A stretch of 64,000 nt of DNA, taken from NCBI GenBank assembly GCA_037576195.1, contig CM075101.1, forward strand, positions 28,024,001 to 28,088,000, in the 5' to 3' direction. Within the stretch, counting starts at the first letter, position 1; every line of letters starts with the position of its first letter. Source of the DNA: Phytoseiulus persimilis (lineage: Eukaryota; Arthropoda; Arachnida; Mesostigmata; Phytoseiidae). The notes beneath the pieces are model-generated. The model was not told the DNA's origin. It was given only the letters and a program-made list of their open reading frames with translations, and did not search any database. The translations under genes were made by a program, and so were the position numbers. Positions 36,388 through 50,300 of this stretch are shown one piece after another.

Positions 36388-36868
36388 CTATCAGGAACAG
36401 CCGAGGACAACAACGACATTGTACGGCTCAAGTGTTGCAATCGTCGTTCCGGTAGGCAGGTCCAAAATAGAGATCAGACTCGGAACTGTTTCCCCAGGGA
36501 ACCGACCCTCTCTCTCACGATGGGAACAAACGACAGATGCAATCTCGCGACGCAGCCGGTAAAAAACAGTGCGCAAAAATATTCCTGGAAGGCTGCAATC
36601 CTCTTTCCTCTGCTCGAGCCTTCCGGGATGCGTTCTGCTTCCCGCCAGAGCGATATTCCTGCGTCGATACAATGAAACCAAGGCTCTTCACAGAGGAATC
36701 GACGATGCAATCGCTCGCTGCGGATCGTTCCATGCACACTTTGATCACCATGTGGCTTGATGAGCTCGAGGAGGAAACACTCGAGGAGCGCCAGAATTCC
36801 CGTACGGCAGCTCTTGGCAGCGCGAGGTCTCCCAGCAGTTCCTTCGGAACCGATACATTGGAATATAC

Positions 36869-37036
36869 CCAGCCTCCAGCCGAATTCGGGCTGAAAGTCC
36901 GCTCGAGTCCTCCTTGTTAGCCTGATACCGAACTGTTTGGAACGCCGCCAGCGTCTGTTGAATCGGTCTATCGCCATCCTCGGTTGCAGCGCTCCATGCA
37001 GACGGAGTCGCCCCGATGGTGGCAAAAGCGACGTTG
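36869..37036 (-). CDS. Candidate 5' exon with an ankyrin-like repeat
   Basis: Reads NVAFATIGATPSAWSAATED then GDRPIQQTLAAFQT. G-A-T-P-x-x-x-x-A-x-x-x-G-D-x-x-I-x-x-x-L fits an ankyrin repeat, and AKAP13 and ARHGEF28 carry an EGATPxxLAL repeat near the N-terminus. The acceptor follows a mild pyrimidine tract (ctatcgcggcag) and the donor is gtatat. It joins in phase to the 31-nt candidate. Upstream, another frame (37036-37177) reads ETLDDCHMRF, resembling the preceding repeat, so an indel or different splicing is possible. Confidence 0.4.
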
Positions 37037-40000
37037 CTGCCGCGATAGCAGCCGACAAAAGAGTAGCACAAGACCGGAATGCGGCCGACGACTGAACCGC
37101 ATGTGACAATCGTCCAGGGTTTCCGCGTGGACGAATTCATCGTCCCAAAATAGCTCTCCAGCTAGCGCCCTCACCAATCGAACCCCCTAGCCGTCGTCCT
37201 CGTGGGCGTTTGTCTCTCCAGTCGACTCTTCATGCGACCGCTCATGAGGAAACATTCTCGCTTCGGGTCAAATGCGTGATGTGTCGTGTCGACAAATCAA
37301 GAGTCCCTCTTACGATTGTTCCGACTCGTCGCTTCGAGGCCTTCATGTTGATTCTGAACTCGACTGGACAGCTATCGATCCGGCGGGGCTGTATGGAAGA
37401 TGAACTGATAGCAGCTTTGGGTGGATAAAGTGCTGCAGAGCTCAACCTGGAGTTCTTCTCCGCCGCCGCCATGTAGGCCGAACAGGTCATAACCCCACAA
37501 GTACTAACTCCGCGCGCGCTTGGGCTTTGCTCGCGAGGAGAAATTATTATTCATGCGCCGCAAATTACCCAGGCTCACTGCTGCAGCTCGTCGAGCATGA
37601 GGCCATTCATTGGTTGTCTAAATGCCTAGCAATCAATTCTCCCGCTAATAACGACTTTGTGGATACGGGATGCTCTTCCCTGAATCTACGAGTAGCGGGG
37701 AGCGTGGCAACGGCTATCCATTCTATCATTTTGATGGCGGGTCCACCGTGCTGAGCGAAGGCGTCTTAACTTCAACTGCGTACCCCACCGAGAAACCACT
37801 CGGCTCCTGCAGCACCGCTTCGTACATCAGCCTTCCCACGAATAATATCGCGCCCGTACAGCAACTTCAACGCCATGGCGACCTGTTTACGCTTGTAAGG
37901 ACGAGAAACCCTCGTCACGGCACAAGAACCCAAGGTATCTTCGAGCAACCCCGGAGATTTCGGAGGGAATTCTCCGCGTAACCCGAGGCAGATTCCCAGG
38001 ATGAGAAGCGGCGGACGCGACCGTCCCCTTACAAAAAGAAAGAGCCGCAAATTATGTTGTTTTGCGGAGGCTATTATCAGCCGTGATTGCATGCTCGAGC
38101 AGCGCCTCCTTTCCTGCGATCGCCCGCTCAATCCTCTCGCAGCCTGTCGTCTGGTATTCATTCCGCCGATCGTCCGGCGTCATCTTGTAGTGTTTGCCGC
38201 TGTCGATAGGCCGAACGCTCGAGCCCACCTCAACGTGCCAGCGACATGGTACACAACAACAGCTACAGCAGAGCCGACGACGGCCCCAATAGCAACAGGA
38301 GCAGCAGCCTCGTTGCTAGCCGTTGCAAGAATGTGTTCGTTGGCTGAAAGTATAGCCTGCCCATATGATATGTGTTCTCCGATGTAGACGTCATTTCTCG
38401 CACAGAGCCTCTCACTCCAGCTTGCTGGCTAGCTCGGCTGGAAGTTGCCTGCTCGTTGGAGGGCTCGCTCGGTCGGTTGGTCATCCCGCCTGCTTCCCGG
38501 TTAAGCGATCGCTGCTCGGATGGCTGATCCCATAAGAAAATGTCGATACCGAGCTGACCCGCTCCAAGAGAGGGACAGATAACTCGTTTGTTATCTCTGA
38601 AGAGAGAAATGTTCATTTCATGGGACGAAACCAGGAAAGTTTGCTCCCACGCTTCCAAGTGCACCAAGCGTAGCGGTAGTAACGGCGTGTTTGTGAGATT
38701 GGCTGGGAGCGAAATTCTCCGGAGATGCAATAACCCCGCTTCGAGCTTGTTTATGTCCTGCTACGGTGATTTGGCGGCAGAACCAGCGCGTGCGCCTCAA
38801 CACCTACAAATGGCTCGTCGGACGGTCGAGAGTTTCAGCGGAGAATGTTCCAGACGCAAACTCGGCTGCATAAGCAGCAGCGAAAAATCATGTTCCGGCC
38901 GCTCCTCTACGCTCAGATACTCAGCAGGGTCTTCCGTTGCGAGAAAAGAAAGAAAAAACGATGCCTTCGGCAGCGAAATGTCAGCAACAAGCGGCTTTCG
39001 GTTGACATCGATACAAGCATGAATCAGTCGAAACAGCAACTTCTGAATGGCTCTGCGAGGCCACAACTAAACTTTAATCATGAAGTCATTCCGCGAAATC
39101 TCGATGGGATCCTTCTCGTTCGGACTTTCGTCTACAGGTCTTTGATCATGCGTAGTTCACGCCCGCGACGCTTCTTGTATAGCTGGGAAGGAAATACTAT
39201 GAGAGCTCGAGATCGAAGAACCCGCTTCGACGATCACGAATCAGAAAAAGGTGTGGCTCAGACTCGCTCTATCGACAAGCCGGTTGATGCTCCTCCATCG
39301 GTTCAGGTAGAGAGCATTTTCGTTTCTCCAGTGGAGCGTTTGCCAAGCGCGATGCTGCCGGTCGGAAGACGAGAAATTGAAACCCGAACTCGCTGACAGT
39401 TTTGAGAGAACAGGGAACCGTTGAAGCCGTTCTCCCACACATGCGGAGATTGGTCCCGCCTATATCACATCAAGTACACTTCCGCGTGCTTCTGCTCGAG
39501 ATTATCTCGCACGCATTCCTCTCCTCCTGTGGACAAATTTCCACGCGTGGGGATTGGGTGGGATACTCTTGAGTGACTCGGTTAGATTCGGTGATAGTAG
39601 TTATTGTGAGATGCGAACGTTGAAACATCCCAGGAAACAGGCCTGTCGAAGCCGTGGCCAAATCGGTGGCTTTATGGTCAGATCACAGAGCACTGCTCGC
39701 GTTCCTCGACCGCTGCACCAAATGTCCAGCTCGTATCAGAGATTTCAATCGCACGGACGATTGGCCTCCTTAACTCAAACTTCGCCTCACGGCTGCCCAT
39801 GGAATGTCAACGAGGTCGGTTTAGCCGCCCTCAGTTCGACCATTCCTCGTCGGGAAGTCAAGTCTGTCTTCTCTTTCCCGTTAAATAGAGAACGCCATGG
39901 CAGCATTGTCCGTCTCGCTCCGGCGGAGCGATTCTTTACGTCGAATTGAACGCCTCTAAATGTCACCCTGATCCATGCCGGAACGGGCAAGGGAGTTTGA

Positions 40001-43000
40001 ACGGCGTCGGAAATGATCGTCGGCGGAATAATACGGGAGCGATATCAGTTGAGGCTCATTGAAATTCTCCGGAAGCTTTCTCCAGTAGACCCGTCGTTGC
40101 GCTTGACCTTCGTCGGACAATAAAACAGCTATCCTCCACACAGACGGAGCATTGCAGTCCTTATTAATAGACCGTCGAGCTCCTCACGCCGGCATGCTCT
40201 CCTCGCTCTCGATTCCTTCCATCCACGCTGTGAGCTCCGCATCTCTGGACCTTCCAAGCGAAAGAAAGGCCAGGGGCCCTCCTTTCGAGGAGACTTTCAA
40301 CTTTGGTGGCGCTCACACAAAGAGCTCCACACGCGAATAGACGTTTGTATCACGTGCATGAGTGCACGGGGAACATACCGGAGCAATCAGAGGGACCGGC
40401 CCGAGCCCGCTGTTCACGCTGGCAACGCGTGTCCGAATACTCGTACGTGAACATTTTCTTCACTCGTTCAGATGATTGAGCGACTGTTCTCGGCGACACC
40501 GAATCGATCGAGCTACCCCCGAGGCGAGCCGTTTTCTTTGCTGTATTGCACACAACCATCGATCGAAACAGATGTCAGACGCGTTGATTCGTGCAGTGGC
40601 TCGTCAGTCTTCCAACTCGCTCTAGATTCAGTAGCAACGGATGAAAGTCATCGTTGCGGTGATCAGCATCATTCTCGGGCAAAGCCAGTTTCGAGGAAGA
40701 CACCCAAGAGTTGAGAGGTGAGCAAAACGGTTCAGCGCAGATTCTGATGTCTTTCAACGCTGACTCTGAAGGATGACTCCCGGCCGAAATTCGTCCTTCA
40801 ACGACACGAGCATCAGCATCGTTGCTCCGCGCCAGCTGGTGCCAACATAAACTTGATCGGGAGTTGATGAGCCATCTCTGAGAATGCCCTGAGAACCCAA
40901 GGTCAGCGCTCAGCAGCCGCGGAACTGAGACTCCTTCGAGCCGCCCCGTCGATTAGATTAGCGGGATTCCCGGTACTCCCTCGAACGGCTTTTCGCTGCA
41001 TCAGCGGTGTTCCGGTCTTCGTACGTTCATCGAGGAATAGGTGGATTCCACAGCTCATCAATCGACCGCTTGCCAGATTGATGAATAAAGGAATGGAGGG
41101 ATCTGAAGGGAGCATGAAGGATCCCGGGAGCTGGGAAGCGGGCCAGGCTTCGACTTCGAATGCATCGATCTCTAAATGGACGAACGAGAGATGTGTGCAA
41201 ATGCCTGAGCTAGCTCGTTGCGCCTCATTCCCAGCATTCGCGGACAGAGTCGGGGCCGACGTTGAGTAATCCGTTCTTAAATCAGCTGTGCGCTAAGGAA
41301 CTCAAACTCATCATCGGAGCACGAACGCTGAACGTATGCAGTGCGTAAATCGCCGGATGCCTGCGTCTCGTGGGGCCTATCCCTTCCCCTTGTCCTGGCC
41401 ACGTTCGCGCAGCCTTGGCTCGAACGCGTGCCGACCACCGAGTTGTCACACGGAAATCCTCTGAATCCCTGAAATCGCCCTCACAGCGACTCGTCGCTCC
41501 CCGCGGAGCTCTGATCATGAGGAATGCAACAAGTGAAAATGGCGACGATGGCCGCTCTGTTCTCCTTCCCGCCGACCTCCTTCCGTCCTCCGAGCTGTTC
41601 GGCGCTTCCCCGCACCTGTAGTCTGCTAGACACTCGCAATGTACGACGCGTTCTGTGAGCCGTGCTGCGCAAGAATTGCAACAGGTTGCCATCAACGGTG
41701 CTCGCCGCAATGAAAGTTCCCATGCGACATCCTCCTCCTCCCTTCATCCGCCTGCCATCGCCAACCAGCCAAGTCGCACCCTACTCCATTCGAGCGGCCC
41801 GGTCAGCATCATCGTATCGCCGCTACCTGCGGAACTCTGCGCGGCGTTTGAAAGGAACAGAAATCAACGACTTGATTATCAATGATGGAGCGACCGGAGG
41901 GGTTGCTCTCGATTGACATTAAGGGACGAGCGAATAAATAGCCGGGAGCGCCAAACTTGGAGCGGAAGAACTTCAAAACAGGGAATTCTTCCCATTTGGA
42001 ATTCCTCGGCCCAATGGCGTCGACTTCAATGCGTCTTCCTTTCCAATAGAGCGACCCTCAATGCTGGACATCAATTCTCATAAGAGGAGCGAGAGTGGGA
42101 TGAAGAAGGCTCTTTGAACGGCTCCGTCTCTATCGGTGTTCGTTTTTTTCCGATGTTCGCACAGCGCGCCCCTTTACTCCTGAGTAGACATTATCAGTCT
42201 TCATTGCGGTCGCCGCCGAAGCCGCTATCGTCATCGCTGTGAGTGTCGCTGATACCCTCAACGCTACGAGTACAAGCGGACTGGCACATGCTAGATAGAC
42301 ATGGGACTTCTGAGCGCGAAAGACAATCTGCTTAAGTGATCAGCCGACGCAGCGGAAAAAAATTGGATTTTGCAATGCATCAAAGTAACTCACGGAGAAT
42401 CACCTCTTTGGGAAATGAAATGATGGGAGTCCTAGGCGAAGCAAAGCTCGAAAAAAATTGATGTGTTCAGGGAAAATTCCTCTCAGCTTCGTCGTGCGAA
42501 GCGGATCTTATCCATCCACCTCGATGCTTGAATCCGAACGTCGAGTTCTACGGCCTCGGTTGAGCCCGGAGCTGCGGCTGCGGATCACACGCGTGAAACC
42601 GCGTGGACGTCGTCCCGGAGCGGGCGAGGGTCGAGTGTTAGCGAAGGATTCGATCCCTTGCGCTTGATGGTCCCTAACTCCAAGGATGATTCCCTCGGCT
42701 CCCATGCTCTTCGGGCGTGCGCCGGAGGCTCAAAGCGAACCGATATGCGGCGAAAGCTGCGGAACGGGATTAATGACGATGGATTGCCGACAAGCATTGA
42801 TCAGTATCAATCACATTCCGAGCCATCACATTTCGACGGGAAAACAGAGCAAGAAATCGCGATCAGGGCTGGTTCTGACGGACGCATAGAGGCTGCGGTT
42901 ACTCTCCGCCGGAGATCGTTCACAGTAAAGCGCCCGGGCGTTCTCGGTACCATTGAAGTCATTGCAAGTCTGACCACTCGAGTCCTTCTTTCGTCTGGAT

Positions 43001-45883
43001 CATTCAGCTGGAGGCGTGCGTCAGAGGGCGTGCTCGATGGTAAGTCAACATAATTGCGAAGAGCGGTTATGAAATGTTGGATTCGGCGGCATAACCATGT
43101 TCACTAGCGTTCGCTATCTCGGCTTCCCAATCCCTCCGAATGGAGGGAGAGGTCGCGATTGTCACTGCTAGTGGATTCACTGAAATGCATCGGCAAGTTT
43201 GAGTAAGTTCAATGGATTTAAACCTCTTGGATGAACCATTGCAGGAAGCTTCTTTGCTCACCCTGACTTTCACTCTCTCTATCCGGCTCTCGCGTCTTAT
43301 GACAGCTCGTTGAAAGATTGAGCTCTGTTGGCGGGCAGCTTCGAGCCACGCCGAACGATCACGGAGTACATCTTCATATTTTCGAATCTAAATAATCGGA
43401 GCTAGCTTGAAATCGGGGAGATCGCACTGCGGCACCGCTACCCGAGCGCTCGGATATGTTTTCGGAAGCTTAGAGTCAAAGCCCACACCCGTCGCGCTAA
43501 TCTTCTTCCTTAATCCGGAGTCTCCTCTCGCTCTATATGACGGATGAAGAGTCGGGAATCAAGCGCCTTAAAAGTTTTCACTCCTTCCGAGCGCCCGAGA
43601 CTCTGCTCCGGCTTTCGTCAGCGCGAAGCCGAAGGCCAAGAGTTCGAATGCGCAAATCGTCAAGGTTGTCAGCGAAATCACTCTTCTCAACAGAACGCAC
43701 GGAAATATTCGTCATGCGAGCCAGATACAATGACGCGTCCTCCAGCGCGGGCTGCATATCTGTCGCAAAACAATTCGTACATCCAACGCTCCGGTTGTCT
43801 CGGTGATGGAGACGAACGAACGAATGAATGAATGCTGGAACGAGTCGACCTATCGGGCTGCGAGACGCTTCTGTTGATTCCAGGTGAAGGCTCCCGGGAT
43901 TCAGCTCCGGATCGGAAGTCGCCCGCATGCTGCTGGGACTCGGAAAAGACGGGCGTATGCAGGGACACGCCAACCTGAATATTCCACGAGTTCACCGGAG
44001 AACGCTCGTATCAGCTCACCGAGGTATTGTTGATCCCGCACTCCGCTCGGCGGGCCTGCAGTCCCGGTTCTGGTATCTATATGGTTTTCATCCATAAGGA
44101 CGCAACTCTCACGACCGAATCGTAGTTTTGAGTCGAGTTGAGCCGGCGGAGCTCAAGAACCGCTCGGAACAAGCGTTGTTTTTATTTCGGAAGGACTGGA
44201 AGGGAAACACACGCAGCGATCGCGAAAGGGCTGGTCGCTCTGGCGATGCAACAGTTATCTTTTGAACATCTCTGAGCTCGGGAATCATCCCGGTTGCAGA
44301 CGGATCGAGCTACATCCTAATTACGTAACTCTCCGGGAGAGCTGTGGAAACACGAGAAGTACCAAGGCGGAAAAAATTGAGATCGACTGACTCGTGGCTG
44401 GGCAGTGAGCTCAGCAGCGACCGACCGGCCACACAGCCAGCCGACCGTGACGGACTCGGTCCGCGCTCGGTTGCTTCCTCAGCAAACCTTCATTTCCACC
44501 TCAGTTCAGAATTCGGCCACAGCTCCTCCTCAGAGCAGCATCGTCTCTCTTACCGAAACCTTCAAAAGTTTGTTTTGCCGCAAAACGCTATAAATCAGCG
44601 GTGCCGTGTACTACGCTGGGCCTAGCCGGTGGACCCTGGCACAGGGTTTCCCTTCGGTATTTACTGACGGTTTTCATCGTAGGTGAAATTCGTTCATTCA
44701 TCCGACACCTCTCAGTACACAGCGAAGAAAGAGGCAATCGTCCCCGAGTGAGTGGTGCGAATATGAACTGTCATCACGCGCTGAAGGTGTCGAAGCGGCG
44801 CGTTTCCCGCGCTTGCGCCTGCTTTTGCTGGAGGAATATGTGTTGGAGACTCCATCACGTTGATCGGTCAACCTCTGGATGGGGTGAAAGTTTGCAACTA
44901 TGGCAGTCGCAAACTAGCGTGAGCGCATGCGGCTCGTATACTCTGACAGCGAGTCAGTCGTTGCAACGCGGCACCACTGGTCGTATCGGATGACGTATGA
45001 TCAGCTTCGATTGATGGAGACGTTGGCAAACAGGTACCGACCGATCGGCCGACCAGCCAACCAACGAGAAAGGCAGACAGCTGCAATCTCGAATTCGATA
45101 GCCAGGACGTGGCGAAATACTGATCCGCTCGCGCGTAATAGCTCCTCTGCGGGATGGTCTCCTTGCGACCCGTCGCGTGAGCCATTGCGAACATGACGAT
45201 CATCAATAGTGCAAACTGTCAGCCCGCCGGCCGAGCACTCTTCGTGTGATGACACTCTGCTGAGTGAGTCACGTGTTTTTGAACAGAGAGCTCTTCTGCC
45301 CAGACTCGAGCGGAGAGTTGTGGACAAAGGCTTGCAGAACGCACAAATGTGTGGTCACAAAGCCCCGTTTATGTTGTAGATAGCTCAGCTTTGACTATTA
45401 TTAGACGACACCTCTGATGCACTGCTGAACGCTGAACCGAATGCTCCCTTGTCAGCTGCAGCGGCCACCACCGCCGACACAAGAACAACAGCGCCGCATG
45501 ATGTGCGGCTTCGGAGCGACATGACTCCACCGAATTCGGAGCCGGTGTCGACTCCGTCACACTGGACTTCCGTCATGAAGAGAGCGGCTCATGTCCCGCC
45601 TTCATCGACGTATTGTCCAAGCGCGTCATCGGCTCTTGGATCCATTGTTGCATTCATTTTTGTCTATTGAGGAACCTTTCTCACACTCACCCAACGGGCG
45701 GTAGCGACATCGACACTCTCACTTATTCGAAACTGCTGGAAGAGTCGATGGGGAGCTCGTATAGAACAGCGACAGCTTGCCGACTTCCCTTGTCTTATAG
45801 ACTCAGCGCCACAGCCCTGTTTCCCGCCAGCCCCGCTGAGCCACCGGAACCACTTGTACAAGAGCGAACTTATCCAAGTGAAC

Positions 45884-45902
45884 GGGGGGGGGGGGGGGGG
45901 GG
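45884..45902. repeat. Poly-G tract, 19 nt
   Basis: Uninterrupted run of 19 G on the plus strand. It is a candidate quadruplex or an assembly-sensitive homopolymer. Confidence 0.95.
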
Positions 45903-47356
45903 TGCTAACGACCTCATGTTCAGAAATAAACCAAAATACGGAGAAAGGCCCATCCCGCGATGAGCGACCCTATTTTGAGTGATGTCCGGCAACTAGACTC
46001 CCATCACCACTACTTGCAGACGGAATGTCGCAGGCGAACACGATCAAAAACGCTCACCATAATTGGGAACCGTTGGGAATTGAGAGCAACTGGTTCACGA
46101 GCCAGAGGCATACCTTGAACGTGGTGAACAATATGGATCGAACTTCTCCGTCGAGCGTCTTCCCACTGAGAGCAAGCACATCCATGCGTCATGTTGAGGA
46201 AATCTCTCAGCCGGTAGGTGCCTCCGAGACACATATTCACAAGCGCCAGAGTGGCTCACCCACGGCTCATTTCCGTAGCTCGATGTCGACAGGCTGATAT
46301 AGAAGGAACCACTACTAAAGTGCTTTCTCGCATAGTCTCTAATGTGGCATCTCCGATGTCCTGAGTCTCTTGTCGGTGTCTTGCTCGCCTAGATCGAAGA
46401 TCCAATACAAGGACGGGCAGTGAAGTGCGCGCCCGGCCGTTCAATCTTGTCCACGAGTGGTGAACCCGCACCTTCAACATACCAATACCACCAATATTGA
46501 GGTACAATCCGGACTGGGATCGTGAGATTCACTTTCTGGCTTGAAGGAATCAGACATGGAGTTCGGCAAGGGCACTGGCGTTGAACTTCCCCTGCACATC
46601 CCTTCCCAGCACACGTCATTCTCGAAACGGAGAAGGGAGGAAACAAAGGTTCGTGCAAAGCGACAACCTTTGAACTCACATTCTTGTGTGCTCATTGATC
46701 AGCCGTCGACATTATCCTGCACAAGGAATGTAATGGGTTGACTGACATCACTTGGAAGAGTAACAATGTAAACATCGCTGCTCCTTCTCTGTGAGTCATC
46801 TCGTCTCAGGATAACACAGTGATTGACGACTCGCACCGTTTGCCTACCCTCAGTCGCTCGTGTGGCGGTCACTGCGCGTCACGAAGCGACTCAGAGACAT
46901 CGCCCGCGAAAAGCGCAACACAGAATAACATCATTCGCGGATGTTTTTTCCCTTGGCGGGCTCAGGCCTTCCCAGAACACATACCGAGAATGAGTCGGAA
47001 CGAGCGCAGCCGACGTTGAATAAAAAGCGGGGTTGACCCGTCTCTGCTGATATTCGACCGGCTTAGTGGAGAGACCGCGTTCGAGAAAGGCTTCCCGTGG
47101 CTCTGGAAAGTTTGGAACCTGTTCCGAGAAGCCTCGATGAGGGGTTACGGGTCGGAAGGCTGCTAAGTCGGCGGCGTCCTGGGAACTCAAAAGCGAATCG
47201 CAGTGAGGCTTGCGCGTGTCCTTCCGTGGGCCACCAACGTTCGAGTTGGCTTTTCCAACTGTTTCGCAATTTTAATATCCAGCCCAGAGAGCAGTCTCCG
47301 CCGCCGTCATCCACCTGCTCGAACGGGCTGTGTGTCGTCTCCCTCTCCCTCTCCCC

Positions 47357-47380
47357 CTCTCTCTCTCTCTCTCTCTCTCT
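47357..47380. repeat. (CT)12 microsatellite
   Basis: Twelve perfect CT units preceded by an impure C/CT-rich lead from about 47338. Confidence 0.95.
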
Positions 47381-50300
47381 GAACATCACAAGCCGGCGAT
47401 GACGCTTTCCGTTCCCGGTGCTGGAAGCCAGCAAATGCCTCGGTCTGCTCCCGCGCGCCCTTCATTGTCTTCAGCCCTGAGTTTTCCCTCGTCAAATATT
47501 GCCGCTTGGACCAAAAGACGACTTTTTACGCTCCAGGTGTCAAAGTAGGCTTCTTTCCGGAGTTTTCTGTCGGTATTGCAAAGTCCCCTCGTTCTCCCGG
47601 AGCAGCCCACGAACTAGAGCCTTGTTTACCAGAGTTGAGCCCGCGGTTCGATGCCTTCTTTCCTGGAACACGTTCTCTCACTCACTGCGGATTCGAAGAG
47701 GTCCGTCCGAGCTTTCCTTCGTCCAGGACTTCTGCTGGCGCAGCCTTTCCGAATAGAGCGCAACGTTGCCCACTGGGTGCAACTCCCCACGCCCATTCCT
47801 TGCCGTTGGACCGCAGCAATTCAATTTTCCGAGCAAGCATAGTCATGCAACGACATCGATTGTGAATGACTCTTCAACAGGCCATCGAGCGCGCCGATTT
47901 CGAGCCTGGCCGCGTCTGGGCACGCTCGCTGCGCCGACGGTCGTTCCCAGAATCATCGACAGAATGGAAACGGTAAACAGGGGCCTTGATATTTGAATAC
48001 ATTCCGAACCGTTCCAAGCATGAACGATTGGATGGTCCGGTCGTGAACTCTGTTCGGGGAGTGTAGCTCACCCCTTTGAAATACGCCAACGTTATGGCAC
48101 AGGAACCAAAGAAGAAAAGCTTGATTAGGTCCCGCGAAGATACCATCCGGCGGGAGCGGTGCGCCAAGGGGTATTGTACAGGAGAAAAGATCCGCAAATA
48201 AAGGAAACCGGCTCTGCAAACGGCCCCTGACGACCTCTGGCGCGGCGCTGCAAAAAACTCGAGCTAGGAGAAGCCAGAGCGACTTTTGACTGTCATACGG
48301 TGCGCTTATCGTCGCAAACTCACCGGCTGGCGGGCTCGCTCGTCGATGAGCTCACCGGAGCAGACTCAATAACTCAGAATCGATACGCCAGAAGGTTTCG
48401 TCATCTGCTCGGAGAAAAAAGTGACACGCTCCCGTAGAGAGTCGACTTTCGTGGTCGGCTGAGCAATAAGTTTCTCGTATCTGCCGCCGTTACGGCTACG
48501 AACGTCTTCGCGGTACTTCATGAAAACTTCACCGAATCATGGACAGATGATTAGCTGGGACAGAGATGCCCTCCGTCGCATGCGGCTCGAAGTGAATCGG
48601 ATGTGAGTCCTCCTCGAAAAGGAGGTCTCACCCTCACAACGGATAAACTGGGCGAATGTCCGAACCAGGCGTTTTCTGGGCGCGATAGTTCCCTGCGTGA
48701 GTTGCTACCTGGTCTCATTTTCCTGTCAGAGTTCTTTCACCTCGGTTCGGATCTGGACGGCTTGTTGCTTCCGCAGCGGAAACGCCAAACAGACATGGCC
48801 CTCCCGTCGCATCGAGCGCCGACAAACAGAGCCAAAAGGAGGACAGACACGGGCATGACGACGACAGCAGCAGCAACGCCGGCGACGGCAGTTCCTCTAA
48901 CAGGATCAGGACAACATTCTCGATCGCAACCAGGGATTCCGCTGTTCACCTTGAGCACTTTTTGTTATGGGATATAGCCGTGGCTAATAGGGGACGTCGA
49001 TGACGGCATCGACCGGTTAATCAAATTCCCCTCCATCGACTGAGTCCTGGCTCGGTCCGCGAGCGTGTTTTCGTGCCTTTAGGAAATTTTCGTTACTCTC
49101 CGACAATAAACAATTTTTTATGCCCTCCCCGCTTATTGTTATCCAGTCTCCTAATTTCTCCAAGGCTACGTGATTCTTCTTCGAATTCCAGCCTGCTTCA
49201 CCTGTGTGTTCGGCCAATTCCAATTGCCGCGTTCGAGAACCCGTTAAGGGCGCTCACTGCGCGGGCAACCTCGCACATCTGCGCGCTGTTGGCACTTCTC
49301 GGTATTTCCTCTCGACATCAGCTTTCGCCCCCGACTTCCGAGCTTCACGTGGGATGGGAGCCCGTTTTCGAGAGGATATGCTAACCAGCCATCGGCAATC
49401 GAAGCCATGATAAGCATGGCAAGGATTCGAGACGGTGAGAACTTGCTGTCGCCATAAAAATGCCACATTTCTTCGGCCGTTGACTCCCATGGTTGGACGG
49501 ACACCTGGAGAATCCGATCCACGGAATGGAGAAGTATCGAATCCGAGAGCGTTCCGGGCTTGGGACCATGACCCCTTCATTGTTCAGGGAAACGAACGAA
49601 GACGGCGCAGTCGTCTCCCTGCGGCTTACGTCATTTTCGTCGTGCCGTCCTGAAAACGGACTTGCGCCACCCGGAATAAGGCGAAAGCTGTTTGTCGCAA
49701 CGCTCTTCGCTGCTCCGCAATTCGCTCGGTTTGGCTCATTTTTCAACAGACAGTCCGGGAAAAGGGTCATTGGGGAAGGGATCCAAAGTCATGCACCCCC
49801 CCTGCTTCAAGAACATTCAAAAGGTGGCTGAGAGCGTCGGGTATCGCGTGCGGAAAAGAGAACACGGGCCAAGAGGCTCGTTCGGCAACGAGTTAGACGA
49901 GGTAGACGTTTTTCCAAAAAGCAGAGACGGAGAAGGGGACAGCGGACGAGTTCGCAATATCGCTGTCGCGAAAGATTACTGCCGAATCATGACCAGCAAA
50001 ACGAAGAACCTACGAAGGCCAGTGCTGCTACCATCGTTGCCAGCGAAGGCATGAACCGGGCCGCGGTTCACACGAAATCAGGAGTTCTTTGAGCCGTAAA
50101 GATATTCGCGAGCGAGAAAGCGTGTTTTCGCCGCAAGTTTCCCCTCTTTCTGTGTATAAATATATGAAGTCCAGCCTAGAGCTTCGGTCCGCTCTGGAAC
50201 AATAGAAACCTACGGTGTTAGCCTCCCATGTCGAACAGCCCAGCGATTAGCTCGCCGATCACAAATCGTGCGGATCAACAATCGACCAAGTATCGCTGTC

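Noticed and set aside
38263..38730. 155-codon minus-strand frame, a possible 5' exon
   Set aside because: Its donor after SSRASQQAG is phase 0 and does not fit the candidate exon at 36869-37036, which needs two carried bases; no domain seen.
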